Origin: Capilliphycus robustus
GTDB lineage: Bacteria > Cyanobacteriota > Cyanobacteriia > Cyanobacteriales > Microcoleaceae
Direction of reading: 5' to 3'
DNA length: 64,000 nucleotides
Assembly (NCBI RefSeq): GCF_034932365.1
Contig: NZ_JAYGHR010000066.1
Span: 76,291-140,290, forward strand
The notes beneath the pieces were generated by a model, which worked only from the letters and a program-made list of their open reading frames with translations, had not been told where the DNA came from and did no database searches. This document shows, piece by piece, positions 41,349 through 51,106 of this stretch. The first letter of the stretch is position 1; every line of letters begins with the position of its first letter. The translations under genes and the position numbers were made by a program.

Positions 41349-41744
41349 ACGAGGTATTGACTTTTACAGTCGGTTATTTACGGGTTAGCGAGATTGAACA
41401 GCAAATCACTTAGTCGCTGGAGTTGTAGATGCAACTGATCCGGAAATTTTTCTGAGTCTAGCGTATTTGATCGCGCAGGTCTTCACTCAAATTATGAACC
41501 ATCTTCCGTGGCATCCCGAAAAAATCATCATTTCAACTTTGCTTTATATAAGTTAACCTTAAATTCATCTCTCTTGATTCCGCTAAAATCAACTAAGACC
41601 CTTGATAAATAAGAGTTTGAGTTTAATTTCTCGACCGTGATCCGTGATCATCTCAACACGCTACAATTAAGAATATTAAGAAAAATCCATAATGTTATAC
41701 ATATATCTACACAATTACAGAACTCTAAATTGGAGGAATCCTGA
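41349..41744. other. Divergent promoter region, no gene
   Basis: 396 bases between the HD-domain gene (minus) and the RND operon (plus). AT-rich towards 41660-41720. A good ribosome site GGAGGA lies at 41732-41737 before the adaptor start. No operator palindrome is obvious and no regulator gene is adjacent. Confidence 0.5.
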
Positions 41745-43535
41745 ATGGCTTACAAGGAAATTATGTCTGAGTTAGAGGAACAAGATCCCCCTTCCCCGAG
41801 AGAATTATCCTCGGTTGTTGATCAGGAACTCCTGGAAATCGAACCCCTAGCCGATGAAACCGAACTCGAAGCGGAAGAAGAACCTTCAACCTCTGACCCC
41901 GGTTCAAGCCGATGGGGCGGCATGATATCCGGTTTAGGACTCGGTATTTTAGGGACTGTAGCGGTAATGCACTTCTATGTCAACCCCAAGACTCAAGCCC
42001 CTGAACCGACCAACAATCAAGCCGCAGTTGTTGAAGTTTCCGCCAGTGCAGCTTCTAGGCAAACCGTCACCGTCGCCCCTGTCGAATTAGCCACCGTTAC
42101 CCGTCAGTTAGACGTAACCGGAAGCGTCGAAGCTTACGATCTTTTACCTGTGCTTCCCCAAGCCAGTGGGCTGCAAATTCAACAGGTTCTGGCTAAAGAA
42201 GGAGATCTCGTGGAAGCTGGGGAACTTTTAGCCGTTTTAGATGATTCGGTGTTGCGATCGCAAATTGATCAAGCCGTTGCGGGGTTAGCCAGGGCGCAAG
42301 CCAACCTCAGCAAGCTACAAACGGGTACCCGTCCCGAACAAATTGCCGCAGCCGAGGCCCGTTTAAATCGCGCTCAAGCCACTTTAGATCAGTTGCAAGC
42401 GGGGACTCGTTCAGAAGAAATTGCGGTCGCTCAAGCTAAATTAAATGAGGCTGAAGCCCGATTAGCCGATGCCCGTTCGGGGAGTTTGGATGATGAAATT
42501 GCTCAAGCGGAGTCTCGACTAATAGCCAATAAAGCCGATCTTGAACTCGCCAGTGAACGAGTGCGTCGTTATGAAACTTTGAGAAATCAAGGGGCGGTTT
42601 CTGAAGATAGTTTGGAGGAATATTTGCAAAACGAACGCCGCCTCCGAGCCTTAGTCGATGAAGCCCAAAGACGCATTCAACAGCTTGAACAAAGTCGGCT
42701 CAGTCAAGTAGATCGACTTGAGGCTACAGTTGATATGGAACGTCAAGCCCTGCGACAGTTACAAAATGGCGCTCGTCCCGAAGAAATTGCCGCAGCCCAG
42801 GCGGAAGTTGCAGAAGTTCGCAGTAATTTGAATGAGTTAATCAATGGCACCCGCCCGGAAGAAATTGCGGTGGCGCAGGCGGAAGTTACGGAAGCCCAAG
42901 CCCAAGTTAAACAACTCGAAACTCAACTGCAACAAACCGAAGTTCGCGCCCCTGCAACGGGTGTGATTGCTCGCCGAGTCGCCCGCATTGGGGATGTGAC
43001 AAATGGCACAAAAGAACTGTTTACTATTATCGCCGAAAATCAGTTAGAACTCCACGCAAAAGTTCCCGAAACTCTACTTTCTCAAGTCAAAATAGGATCG
43101 CCTGTTACCATCACTTCTGATGCGGATTCTAAGTTAAAAGTTCAGGGAATTGTGCGAGAAATTTCACCTTTAATTGACCCAGAAAGTCGCAAAGCAACCG
43201 TTAAAATTAATCTTCCTCCTCTCGGTGCAATTTCGGGTTCTTTCTTACGTCCGGGAATGTTTTTGCGGGCGGCGATCGCAACAAGCAGCACCCAAGGGTT
43301 AAAAATTCCGGCTAAAGCTGTTGTACCTCAAGCCGATGGGAGTTCAATCGTTTATCGGTTAACAGATAATCAAACTGTTCAAGCCACGCCGATACAAGTT
43401 GGTGAAATTCGGGGTAATTTAACTCAAGCTAGAGTAGAAATTAAAAGCGGTTTAAATATCGGCGATCGCATCGTTGTTTCGGGTGCGGCTTATCTCAAAG
43501 ATGGCGATTCTGTGAATGTCGTTTATCCCGAATAA
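41745..43535 (+). CDS. RND efflux periplasmic adaptor (MFP)
   Basis: A 596-aa membrane fusion protein. A cytosolic acidic tail (1-60) and one helix (about 65-85, GMISGLGLGILGTVAVMHFY) precede a lipoyl half (GLQIQQVLAKEGDLVEAG), a long coiled coil with four repeats of a (R/N)GxRPEEIAxAQA unit (about 195-375), the second lipoyl half (EVRAPATGVIARRVARIGDV) and a beta-barrel domain. The coiled coil is unusually long, which suggests an extended reach to the outer-membrane channel. It is followed 33 bases on by the RND pump. Confidence 0.9.
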   Translation: MAYKEIMSELEEQDPPSPRELSSVVDQELLEIEPLADETELEAEEEPSTSDPGSSRWGGMISGLGLGILGTVAVMHFYVNPKTQAPEPTNNQAAVVEVSASAASRQTVTVAPVELATVTRQLDVTGSVEAYDLLPVLPQASGLQIQQVLAKEGDLVEAGELLAVLDDSVLRSQIDQAVAGLARAQANLSKLQTGTRPEQIAAAEARLNRAQATLDQLQAGTRSEEIAVAQAKLNEAEARLADARSGSLDDEIAQAESRLIANKADLELASERVRRYETLRNQGAVSEDSLEEYLQNERRLRALVDEAQRRIQQLEQSRLSQVDRLEATVDMERQALRQLQNGARPEEIAAAQAEVAEVRSNLNELINGTRPEEIAVAQAEVTEAQAQVKQLETQLQQTEVRAPATGVIARRVARIGDVTNGTKELFTIIAENQLELHAKVPETLLSQVKIGSPVTITSDADSKLKVQGIVREISPLIDPESRKATVKINLPPLGAISGSFLRPGMFLRAAIATSSTQGLKIPAKAVVPQADGSSIVYRLTDNQTVQATPIQVGEIRGNLTQARVEIKSGLNIGDRIVVSGAAYLKDGDSVNVVYPE

Positions 43536-43568
43536 AGTGTTTAAATTGATCTTACTCCAGATTTAACA

Positions 43569-46500
43569 ATGTCTCAATTTAGTTTATCCGCTTGGTCAAT
43601 CAAAAGACCTGTTCCCACTTTAGTTTTATTTTTAATCTTAACCGTGGTGGGGTTGATGTCTTTTCCACAATTGGGAATTGATGATACTCCAAATGTTGAT
43701 ATTCCAGCCGTCAATATTACCGTCACTCAACCGGGAGCAGGACCCACAGAATTAGAAACTCAAGTGACCAAAAAAGTAGAAGATTCGGTTGCAGGTTTAG
43801 GAAATATTGATCGTTTAATCTCTTCTGTTCAAGATGGAATTTCCACCACAACGGTTAGTTTTATTTTAGGAACAGATAGCGATCGCGCCACGAATGATGT
43901 GCGAAATGCGATCGCTCAAATTCGTCAAGATTTACCGTCAGATATTAACGATCCCGTTGTCCAACGGTTGCGGTTTGCGGGGGGCGTTGTCATGACATAT
44001 GCAGTGACATCTCCAAGAGCGTCTGTTGAAGAATTAAGTGATTTAGTAGATCGAACCATTAGCCGTGCGTTACTCAATGTTCCGGGTGTAGCACAAATTC
44101 AACGGGATGGAGGAATTGACCGAGAAATTCGCATTGAGTTAAACCCAGATCGCCTGCAAAGTTTAGGAATTACAGCGACGCAAGTTAATGATCAAATTCG
44201 GGCTTTTAATATTAATTTACCGGGAGGACGATCGCAATTTGGTGGAACAGAAAAGAGTATTCGCACGTTAGGAAGTGCTAAAACCGTTGAAGCCTTAAGA
44301 AATTATCCGATTGTTCTTCCTTCGGGGGGTTCAATTCCGCTTTCCAGTGTGGGAAATGTGATTGATGGCTTTAGTGAAGTGCGTCAGGTTGCTCGCTATT
44401 TTGAGGTCGAAAATTCTAGTGCTTCAAATTCTAAAGAAATTGGAGAACCTGTTGTTACTTTTTCGGTATTTAGAAGTACAGGCAGCACATTAGTCACGGT
44501 AGAAGAAGGGGTTCGTCAAGCGGTTGCTGAGTTAGAGAAAACGCTACCCAATGATATTAGTTTAGAACTGATTCTGACCGATGCTGAATCCATTCGGGAA
44601 TCCTATCAAGCTTCAGTTGATGCGTTAGTTTTGGGGTCTGTTTTAACCGTTATCGTTGTGGGTTTATTTTTACGAAATTGGCGATCAACGTTAATTACAG
44701 CGATTGCGTTACCGTTGTCAATTTTACCAACATTTGTGGTAATGAAGCTATTGGGATATACCCTCAATAGTATGACTTTATTAGCACTGGCTTTAGCGAT
44801 GGGAAACTTGGTTGATGATGCCATCTGTATGATGGAAAATATTGACCAACACATTGAAATGGGTAAAACACCTTTTCAAGCCTCCCTTGATGCTTCCGAA
44901 GAAATTGGGTTAGCGGTTGTGGCGACAACAGCAACCATTGTCGCTGTGTTTATACCTGTTGCATTTATGGGGGGTGTTCCCGGTCAATTTTTTCAACCTT
45001 TTGGGGTAACGGTTGCAGTTTCGACGATGTTTTCAACCTTAGTCGCCTGTACAATGACTCCGATGTTAGGGGCGAGGTTATTAAAGCCGAAACAGCAAAA
45101 AGAATTAACAATTTCTGATTATAAAGCCCGAAAAAATCGCATTCATCCTTATCGGGGTTTATTGCGTTTGTCCTTAAGAAATAAGATTTTAACGTTAGCC
45201 CTTGCGGTGGCATTTTTTATCGGAAGTTTGCAATTAATTCCGATGATTCCCAAGGGATTATTTGATAATGGGGATACAGGTTTAAGTACAGTTTCTATTG
45301 AACTTCCACCGGGTTCTACGTTGCAGGATCTCGATCAAACTGCCCAGAAAACAACAGCTTTAATTGGTGAAAATCCAGCCGTTGTCAATGTGTTAGGGGT
45401 CGTGGGGACTGGTGGGAATAGTGATGCAGGGGTGAATAAAGGAACGATTTATATTAATCTAAAGCCTCGAGAAGAACGGGAGATTTCCCAAAAAGAATTT
45501 GAACAGCAAATGCGCGAAAAATTTGAACAAATTCCCGGCGCAAGAATTAGTTTTCGCTCAGAAGGTGCTGGCGGTGGTGGCAAAGCTCTCTCGATAGTTT
45601 TAACGAGTGAAAATCCCCAAGCGTTAACCCAAACTGCGAATGATTTAGAACGTCAAATGCGGGATATTTCTGGTTTAGTAGAAGTGACTTCTACTGCAAG
45701 TTTAGTCAAGCCTGAAATCTTGATCAAACCTGATCCAGAAAGAGCAGGAGATTTAGGGGTTTCGGTTCAATCAATCGCCCGTACCGCCCGACTCGCAACG
45801 TTAGGGGATAATGAATCCAGTTTAGCAAAGTTTGATTTAGCCGATCGCCAAATTCCAATCCGAGTTCAATTAGCAGAGGAATTTAGAAATGATTTTGATA
45901 TCATTCGCAATTTGCAAATTCCTAGTCAAACGGGCGATTTAGTCCCATTATCTGCCGTTGCTGAGATTACAATTGGCAGTGGGCCAGCAACAATTGATCG
46001 GTTTGATCGGGCGCGTCAAGTATCAATTGAAGCGAATTTAGAAGGGATTTCTTTAGGCGATGCGTTAGCGAAAGTGCAAGCATTACCTGCGATGAATCCG
46101 CTTCCACCTGATGTCGAACAAAAGTCCGATGGAGATGCCAAAATTATGATTGATATCTTCACGCGATTTTTGAGTGCGTTGGGTTTAGCGGTATTAGGAA
46201 TTTATGCGATTTTGGTGTTGTTGTACAATAATTTTTTACTGCCTTTCTCGATTTTAATGGCGTTACCGTTATCGATTGGGGGTGCGTTATTGGGGTTGTT
46301 GTTGACACAGAAAGAATTGGGGTTATTTGCGTTAATTGGGATTGTATTGTTGATGGGTTTAGTAACCAAAAATGCGATCTTGTTGGTAGACTGTTCGTTA
46401 GCGAATGAACGAGACGGAAAGCCTCAATTTTATGCGGTAATTGAAGCAGGAGTTTCTCGTCTACGTCCAATTTTGATGACCACTCTTTCAACCATTGCAG

Positions 46501-46742
46501 GAATGGTTCCGATTGCGTTAGAATTAGGTGCAGGTTCTCAAACTCGCAGTCCAATGGCGATCGCAGTTATTGGCGGAATGACGACTTCTACACTATTAAC
46601 TTTAGTTGTTGTTCCGGTTTGGTTCACCTACGTTGATAATTTTCAACATGGGCTACAGAATATATTCACAGGCGGAAAACGGAAAACGAAACGTTCTTCT
46701 AAGTCTAAAAAATCGCAACCCAAACTTCCCATCACAGATTAA
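43569..46742 (+). CDS. RND-family efflux permease (AcrB/MdtB-like)
   Basis: A 1057-aa proton-driven pump with the usual two-fold repeat: helix 1 (PVPTLVLFLILTVVGLMSF), a first periplasmic loop, helices 2-6 around residues 340-480 with the proton relay LALALAMGNLVDDAICMMEN (two consecutive Asp), a second loop, and helices 8-12 (about 860-1030). The second half carries LMGLVTKNAILLVD with its Lys. All relay residues look intact. Operon with the adaptor; no TolC homologue or regulator adjacent. Substrate unknown; heavy-metal HME features are absent, so a drug/solvent (HAE-1) type is likely. Confidence 0.92.
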   Translation: MSQFSLSAWSIKRPVPTLVLFLILTVVGLMSFPQLGIDDTPNVDIPAVNITVTQPGAGPTELETQVTKKVEDSVAGLGNIDRLISSVQDGISTTTVSFILGTDSDRATNDVRNAIAQIRQDLPSDINDPVVQRLRFAGGVVMTYAVTSPRASVEELSDLVDRTISRALLNVPGVAQIQRDGGIDREIRIELNPDRLQSLGITATQVNDQIRAFNINLPGGRSQFGGTEKSIRTLGSAKTVEALRNYPIVLPSGGSIPLSSVGNVIDGFSEVRQVARYFEVENSSASNSKEIGEPVVTFSVFRSTGSTLVTVEEGVRQAVAELEKTLPNDISLELILTDAESIRESYQASVDALVLGSVLTVIVVGLFLRNWRSTLITAIALPLSILPTFVVMKLLGYTLNSMTLLALALAMGNLVDDAICMMENIDQHIEMGKTPFQASLDASEEIGLAVVATTATIVAVFIPVAFMGGVPGQFFQPFGVTVAVSTMFSTLVACTMTPMLGARLLKPKQQKELTISDYKARKNRIHPYRGLLRLSLRNKILTLALAVAFFIGSLQLIPMIPKGLFDNGDTGLSTVSIELPPGSTLQDLDQTAQKTTALIGENPAVVNVLGVVGTGGNSDAGVNKGTIYINLKPREEREISQKEFEQQMREKFEQIPGARISFRSEGAGGGGKALSIVLTSENPQALTQTANDLERQMRDISGLVEVTSTASLVKPEILIKPDPERAGDLGVSVQSIARTARLATLGDNESSLAKFDLADRQIPIRVQLAEEFRNDFDIIRNLQIPSQTGDLVPLSAVAEITIGSGPATIDRFDRARQVSIEANLEGISLGDALAKVQALPAMNPLPPDVEQKSDGDAKIMIDIFTRFLSALGLAVLGIYAILVLLYNNFLLPFSILMALPLSIGGALLGLLLTQKELGLFALIGIVLLMGLVTKNAILLVDCSLANERDGKPQFYAVIEAGVSRLRPILMTTLSTIAGMVPIALELGAGSQTRSPMAIAVIGGMTTSTLLTLVVVPVWFTYVDNFQHGLQNIFTGGKRKTKRSSKSKKSQPKLPITD

Positions 46743-47065
46743 ATAAAAGTAGGGTGCGTTAGCGATCGTCTAAGGCACCTAAAACTCAGCAAACCAAAGA
46801 TTGAAGGCATTTTTATACTCACTGTTCCCGGCGCGAAGTGCTAGAGTTGACGGGTACAAGTTGATTTTTAAACAACTTCCATATTATAGCTCTATAAATT
46901 ACAAATTATGGTACTGTGTTACATGAATTCTTCATTCAGTAAAATTACCATAGATTCAAGTCCCAGGCTAATAGTGCAAGTCATTAAAAACCGACTTCAT
47001 ATCTAATCTTTAGTCCTCTTGAGAGGACTTTTGTTATTAGGCAGGGATTGAAATCCCTGACTCTC
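46743..47065. other. Intergenic gap between RND operon and CRISPR operon
   Basis: 323 bases without coding. A dispersed GTAGGGTGCGTTAGCG motif is at 46750. Two hairpins lie near the end: AGTCCTC-TTGA-GAGGACT (47012-47029) and CAGGGAT-TGAA-ATCCCTG (47042-47059). No CRISPR repeat array was found. Confidence 0.6.
47012..47059. terminator. Paired hairpins separating convergent operons
   Basis: Two perfect 7-bp stems with 4-base loops lie 12 bases apart, between the RND operon end (plus) and the CRISPR operon end (minus). The first is followed by TTTTG on the plus strand. Position suggests bidirectional termination; the T-tracts are weak. Confidence 0.5.
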
Positions 47066-47674
47066 TCAATCAGCAAGTTTAACCTTTTTAATACTCCCAT
47101 CTTCTTTCAAATCAACGATTTCAACCTGAACGTTTTGCCCTTCCGATAGAGAACCTGCTTTTTTGGGTTCTTTCTCCGTTAATTTAATCGTTCCCAAAAT
47201 CTCATAAGTCACCTTATTTCCCTTAATATTAGTAACGATTGCCTCTAAAATTTGACCGATGTTAAACGCTTGACTACCAACAGCCTCGGCAATTTCTGCT
47301 TGACGGGCGGACTCAGCAACAGGCGCCGGAATCTCTCCAATTGACCCCGAACTTTGGTAATATCGCATTAAACGCGCTACCCAACCGAGAATCTGTAACA
47401 TTACTATTGAATCATTTTCATAGGCTTTAAGATATTGAGTACAAGTTGCTTCTATTGTTTCATAATATCTGGAAGTTTGTCTGCTGTGACCAATACTTCG
47501 ACCATTTTTAGTTAAGGTTTTCAGATAGTTGAAAAACTTCTGTCCAGATTCGTTGGGACTCACATAATTTCTGAGATAGGAAATCGCTTTTCTTAACTCA
47601 TTTACATCTGTATTTTCTAAAACTAAAGTTTTGGCGATCGCGTGAGCAGTTGTCCACTGATTTTCTGTTAGCAT
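47066..47674 (-). CDS. Type III-D-associated helical protein with S1/OB-like C-terminus
   Basis: A 202-aa protein, last gene of the operon. Its start overlaps the previous stop by one base (TAATG), so translation is coupled. Residues 1-120 are helical, with a basic segment (GHSRQTSRYYETIEATCTQY) and an LGWVARLMRYY motif. That motif is like the core of Csm2/Cas11 small subunits. Residues 130-202 look like a beta-barrel (IGQILEAIVTNIKGNKVTYE; GQNVQVEIVDLKEDG) of the S1/OB type, which would bind RNA. Possibly a small subunit with an added RNA-binding domain. Family not named with certainty. Confidence 0.6.
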   Translation of the reverse strand: MLTENQWTTAHAIAKTLVLENTDVNELRKAISYLRNYVSPNESGQKFFNYLKTLTKNGRSIGHSRQTSRYYETIEATCTQYLKAYENDSIVMLQILGWVARLMRYYQSSGSIGEIPAPVAESARQAEIAEAVGSQAFNIGQILEAIVTNIKGNKVTYEILGTIKLTEKEPKKAGSLSEGQNVQVEIVDLKEDGSIKKVKLAD

Positions 47675-48744
47675 TAGTACATTCCTTCTGGGGGTTCACG
47701 ATCTGTTGGATAACGTAAAATTTCAGCAAGTTGTTTAAGTTGGGTAGTTTGAATCAAACTCGAATGAGCCAATTGAATCTTTTCTCGAATAAACTGTTTT
47801 AATTCTTCACCCATTTTTGTGTTTTCTGAAGGCTGAAAATTAGAATAGCGTTCTTGTAAATCTTGCTGATTTTGTAAAACATTAGCTGCGGTTATTTCAA
47901 CTGTCATTGTTCCCATTCCGATGGGTTTACCGCCTCCCACTTTCAACGCTATTGGGTAGTTTTCATCTTGTCCGAGAGCAATTAGTAAAGTTCCGAGTTC
48001 CGCAGATTTGAGGTTTTTAAAGCGAATTTTGGTTGTGAATATATATTCTTTTGCCGCTTGTTGAACAGGAATTCCCTGATTTTGACCTTTATCAATCGCT
48101 CGAATGGTATGATAATAAAACTTCCGTCCTGCAACTTTTCCCCGTTTAAAATAAGCGGTTCGTTCATCCGGGCGAGGACGATAAAGAGACGGCATAAAAC
48201 CCGTTGAAAAGTTATGATTTTCGCATTTTGCATCATTAAATTCTATTAAACCTTGCCAATCTAACGCCCCAAAAACTTGACTCGCAGGACACAGTTTATC
48301 TTTGCTTTTACAGGGTAAACGTTCCGGCGGAATTTTATCTTTATATCTTGAAGTAATAACGGCTAACGTGCTATTAGTAATCGCTTCATAAACTGAACGA
48401 ACACAGCCTTTTAATGAACTTCCTTGAATCGAAAGTTTTTGATCAACGTCTTGAATCATCGTTTTAATTAAGGGAACACGGGTATTAATATCGCTTCCCA
48501 TTGCGACAATACCCGTTGAGACATGAACCGCAGTTTTAACGGTTAATTTTAGTTCAAGAGTTCCATGAATTCGATCATTAAAAAATTGCTGATGTCCGGC
48601 TGGAGGTTGTAAATTCGGGCGGTTTTCTGGAAATGAAACCAATTGATAGGGTTTATAATTATTAACTCCTACATCAGCATTTGTAGCAGGAGGTTGGCTG
48701 GGTTGGTTAGGTCTGTTTGACTTTTTGATAGGGCGATTTGTCAT
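47674..48744 (-). CDS. Type III RAMP (Cas7-like) protein
   Basis: A 356-aa protein of the RAMP superfamily. Seen motifs are LKLTVKTAVHVSTGI, the glycine-rich loop IQGSSLKGCVRSVYEAI, ASQVFGALDWQGLIEFND, and the C-terminal KVGGGKPIGMGTM. A CKSKDKLC pair may bind zinc. The disordered N-terminus (1-45) is rich in Pro, Asn and Gln. It overlaps csx19 by 4 bases and is coupled to it. Presumed role: backbone or insertion-type Cas7 subunit of the III-D effector. Confidence 0.82.
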   Translation of the reverse strand: MTNRPIKKSNRPNQPSQPPATNADVGVNNYKPYQLVSFPENRPNLQPPAGHQQFFNDRIHGTLELKLTVKTAVHVSTGIVAMGSDINTRVPLIKTMIQDVDQKLSIQGSSLKGCVRSVYEAITNSTLAVITSRYKDKIPPERLPCKSKDKLCPASQVFGALDWQGLIEFNDAKCENHNFSTGFMPSLYRPRPDERTAYFKRGKVAGRKFYYHTIRAIDKGQNQGIPVQQAAKEYIFTTKIRFKNLKSAELGTLLIALGQDENYPIALKVGGGKPIGMGTMTVEITAANVLQNQQDLQERYSNFQPSENTKMGEELKQFIREKIQLAHSSLIQTTQLKQLAEILRYPTDREPPEGMY

Positions 48745-49193
48745 TGTTTTTCCTGAATAGTTAGAGCGATAAAGTGTACAGTAGAAGTGGTTTTATTTTT
48801 GAAATAACGTTGAGCAATCTTGAAATTATCGGGATATTTAAAACGATTCGGAAAGCGTGTTACCGTTGGCTGGTATAAATAAGCGTCTCGCACTTCTGTT
48901 TCCCATTCACAATCATTCTCAACGGCTAAAAATTTGGGTAGAGAATCACTTTCAGTTAATAGCAAGACTTCAAAACCGGAACCTTTTCGTTTCCAACGTA
49001 GTTCTAACTTTGAGTTAAACATCTGTCCTTCAGGACTGGGATTTTGTTCAAAATCAGAGGGTAATTCTTCAACAATTCCACTCACTTTATCAACCCAACG
49101 CAGAAAGTAATAGCTATTTGAATTAGCATTTTGAGTTAATAACTCTTTCAACTCATCAACTGAATAAATATTATTATAACCAACAAAACTCAT
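48741..49193 (-). CDS. csx19: Csx19-like type III-D subunit
   Basis: A 150-aa protein. I place the start at ATG 49193 (MSFVGYNNIY) because GGAGGAACCCG precedes it at ideal spacing and it overlaps the previous stop by 4 bases; the open frame begins 11 codons earlier. The C-terminal half (DAYLYQPTVTRFPNRF; RYFKNKTTSTVHFIALT) fits my memory of Csx19, a small protein specific for III-D complexes. Position between two Cas7-like genes agrees with III-D loci. Csx19 is a stable subunit in the Synechocystis III-Dv complex. Confidence 0.65.
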   Translation of the reverse strand: MSFVGYNNIYSVDELKELLTQNANSNSYYFLRWVDKVSGIVEELPSDFEQNPSPEGQMFNSKLELRWKRKGSGFEVLLLTESDSLPKFLAVENDCEWETEVRDAYLYQPTVTRFPNRFKYPDNFKIAQRYFKNKTTSTVHFIALTIQEKQ

Positions 49194-50161
49194 CGGGTTC
49201 CTCCTGGCTGTAACAGTTTTTTCCAAGCTTTAACTGAACGGGTAAATAAATCTTTTACCTGTTCTTCTCCTGAGAACGTTAATTCTACCCCAAATCCCAA
49301 ATCCATCAATTGAGCCGCAACAGGTGTTTCTTCTATTTCTTGATTATCGGGTATTGGAAAACCATAACATTTTGCTTCTTCCCTTTCCAGAAATTCACCC
49401 GCACCTAATAACATTGTATTTTCCCATTTTTTCTCACTTCCGAGAAGGCTTATTTGCTGATTATCCTCTGCTAAAATGCAACTTGGATACTGAACAGTAG
49501 CAGAATTATACTGCACAGAAACCGTTCCTAAACCGCGAGATTTCGCAAACCCCAAACCAAACCAACCATCGTTCAAATCTCGCAATACTAAACCCATTAA
49601 ACCTAACTGAGCGAGTGTAAAATTCTTGAAGTGAATTTTGGTTTTAAATTCTCCAGATGTACAGACTTGATAGTTAAATGGGCCTACAGCAACCGAACCA
49701 AAAACGCGATCAATTGCGACGCCGTTACGTTCTTCTATTTTGAGTTGAGTTTTGTCGGTTGGATAAGCATCTTCAATTCTAACTCGACTGGCAATTGAAG
49801 TATTTCCAAACATTTGATCCGTGAAAGATGAAAGTTTGTAAATATCGCAACTGGATATATTTTTAGTTTTGAGATAATCATACTTATCATTTAACGGATC
49901 ATTCGCCCAGGGAAGGCTGGAATTACTGGAGTTTGTTTCTCGTCCAACAGTTCTCACAATGCGTTCAGCATGAGCGCGAATGGCTCCTTTTAAAGAACTC
50001 CCCGGAAGATAAATTGAACGTCCGCCTGTGTGGTAAGTTTCCACAAATTCCATATCGGGTTTTGTCGGATCTGCGCCTTCTTTTCCCGATTTAATTAAAA
50101 TCGGCCCGTCAGGAATAATCGTTAAATTGATTGTACAATGATTAACTAATTTTTTGTGCAT
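49190..50161 (-). CDS. Type III RAMP (Cas7/Csm3-like) protein
   Basis: A 323-aa RAMP. Motifs: LTIIPDGPILIKSGKEGADP, IYLPGSSLKGAIRAHAERIV (the characteristic loop), FTDQMFGNTSIASRVRIEDA, ERNGVAIDRVFGSVAVG and FGLGFAKSRGLGTVSV. An Asp in IEDA near residue 145 is placed like the catalytic Asp of Csm3, which cuts target RNA every six bases. It is followed by csx19 with a 4-base overlap. Confidence 0.85.
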   Translation of the reverse strand: MHKKLVNHCTINLTIIPDGPILIKSGKEGADPTKPDMEFVETYHTGGRSIYLPGSSLKGAIRAHAERIVRTVGRETNSSNSSLPWANDPLNDKYDYLKTKNISSCDIYKLSSFTDQMFGNTSIASRVRIEDAYPTDKTQLKIEERNGVAIDRVFGSVAVGPFNYQVCTSGEFKTKIHFKNFTLAQLGLMGLVLRDLNDGWFGLGFAKSRGLGTVSVQYNSATVQYPSCILAEDNQQISLLGSEKKWENTMLLGAGEFLEREEAKCYGFPIPDNQEIEETPVAAQLMDLGFGVELTFSGEEQVKDLFTRSVKAWKKLLQPGGTR

Positions 50162-50191
50162 TGTTATTTTCTGAATTAATTTGAATTGATT

Positions 50192-51085
50192 CTAATCTCG
50201 GTTTTGTTCGACTGGATTTTCGGCTTCAGTACGTTGAGATATTTTTGTATTGAGATGTTCAATCAGTTTCCCAACCCATTCATCTTTATAGTCTGAAGCA
50301 TCTTCATAGGCTGTTTCATCATTTCTGATGATTTTTTGTAGATAAGTCAACAAAAATTCGGGATGATTCTCAACATCAACCCAACGCATTTTATCAATTT
50401 CTAAACGAACCACACCTAAGCCGCGAGAACGTCCGCCACCTAACGGAATTTGTTCGGTTTCAAACTGATGCAAACCAATCATTAATAAACCTAATTCCCA
50501 ATCTTCTGCATTTTCTACAACTGCTTTAAAATCAAAATCCGTTCCGCCTGGTACAACTTGATAATCATAAAGTTTACCTTCGGATGCGGTTTCTGTATCT
50601 CTATCTATCGCTACTCCATCTCGTTCTTGATATTGATTAAACCAAGTGTTAGTATCAACAGTTAAATCTCGGACTTGAAATTTACTCGCTATCCAAGGAG
50701 AACCAAACAAACTAGATATTAAGTCTGTATTTTCAAGAATATATTCGTGCAAACGGTTTTCTTTTTCTTGTGAGTTCAGATTCTTGAGTTCGTTCATTTT
50801 GAACTTTGCTAATTCTTTAGAAGTGAGCGACCATTCATCATTTATACTCGGATTACCGACTAATTTAGGGTTATTTCCTAAGATTCCTCGCAGGAAACTT
50901 TCAAGACGCGATCGCAATGCGCCTTTGAAGCTAGAACCCGGAATAAAAGGCTGTCCTAACGCATCTTTAATCACAGGTAAATCCGATCCAATAGGTTCAG
51001 TTGAACGTCCTGCACTAATGCGTAATGCGGTAATTGTGGTCAGTTTTCCAGTTAGTTCGAGTCGATTTTTAAAGGTTTCAAACAT
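50192..51085 (-). CDS. Type III RAMP Csm3/Csx7-like protein
   Basis: A 297-aa RAMP, with LTTITALRISAGRSTEPIGS, PFIPGSSFKGALRSRLESFL, LFGSPWIASKFQVRDLTVD, ERDGVAIDRDTETASEGK and IPLGGGRSRGLGVVRL. It is the most typical Cas7 of the operon. The Asp in VRDL could be the RNA-cleaving residue. It forms the crRNA-binding filament with its paralogues. Confidence 0.87.
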   Translation of the reverse strand: MFETFKNRLELTGKLTTITALRISAGRSTEPIGSDLPVIKDALGQPFIPGSSFKGALRSRLESFLRGILGNNPKLVGNPSINDEWSLTSKELAKFKMNELKNLNSQEKENRLHEYILENTDLISSLFGSPWIASKFQVRDLTVDTNTWFNQYQERDGVAIDRDTETASEGKLYDYQVVPGGTDFDFKAVVENAEDWELGLLMIGLHQFETEQIPLGGGRSRGLGVVRLEIDKMRWVDVENHPEFLLTYLQKIIRNDETAYEDASDYKDEWVGKLIEHLNTKISQRTEAENPVEQNRD

Positions 51086-51106
51086 AAGAGTGCATCCTGA
51101 TTGAGA

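Noticed and set aside
46159..46554. 131-codon minus-strand frame within the RND permease gene.
   Set aside because: Lies entirely inside a strongly supported gene on the other strand; no ribosome site and no recognisable domain.
46743..47065. Hairpins near the CRISPR operon end considered as CRISPR repeats.
   Set aside because: The two stems differ in sequence and do not recur; spacing is 12 bases. They fit terminators better.
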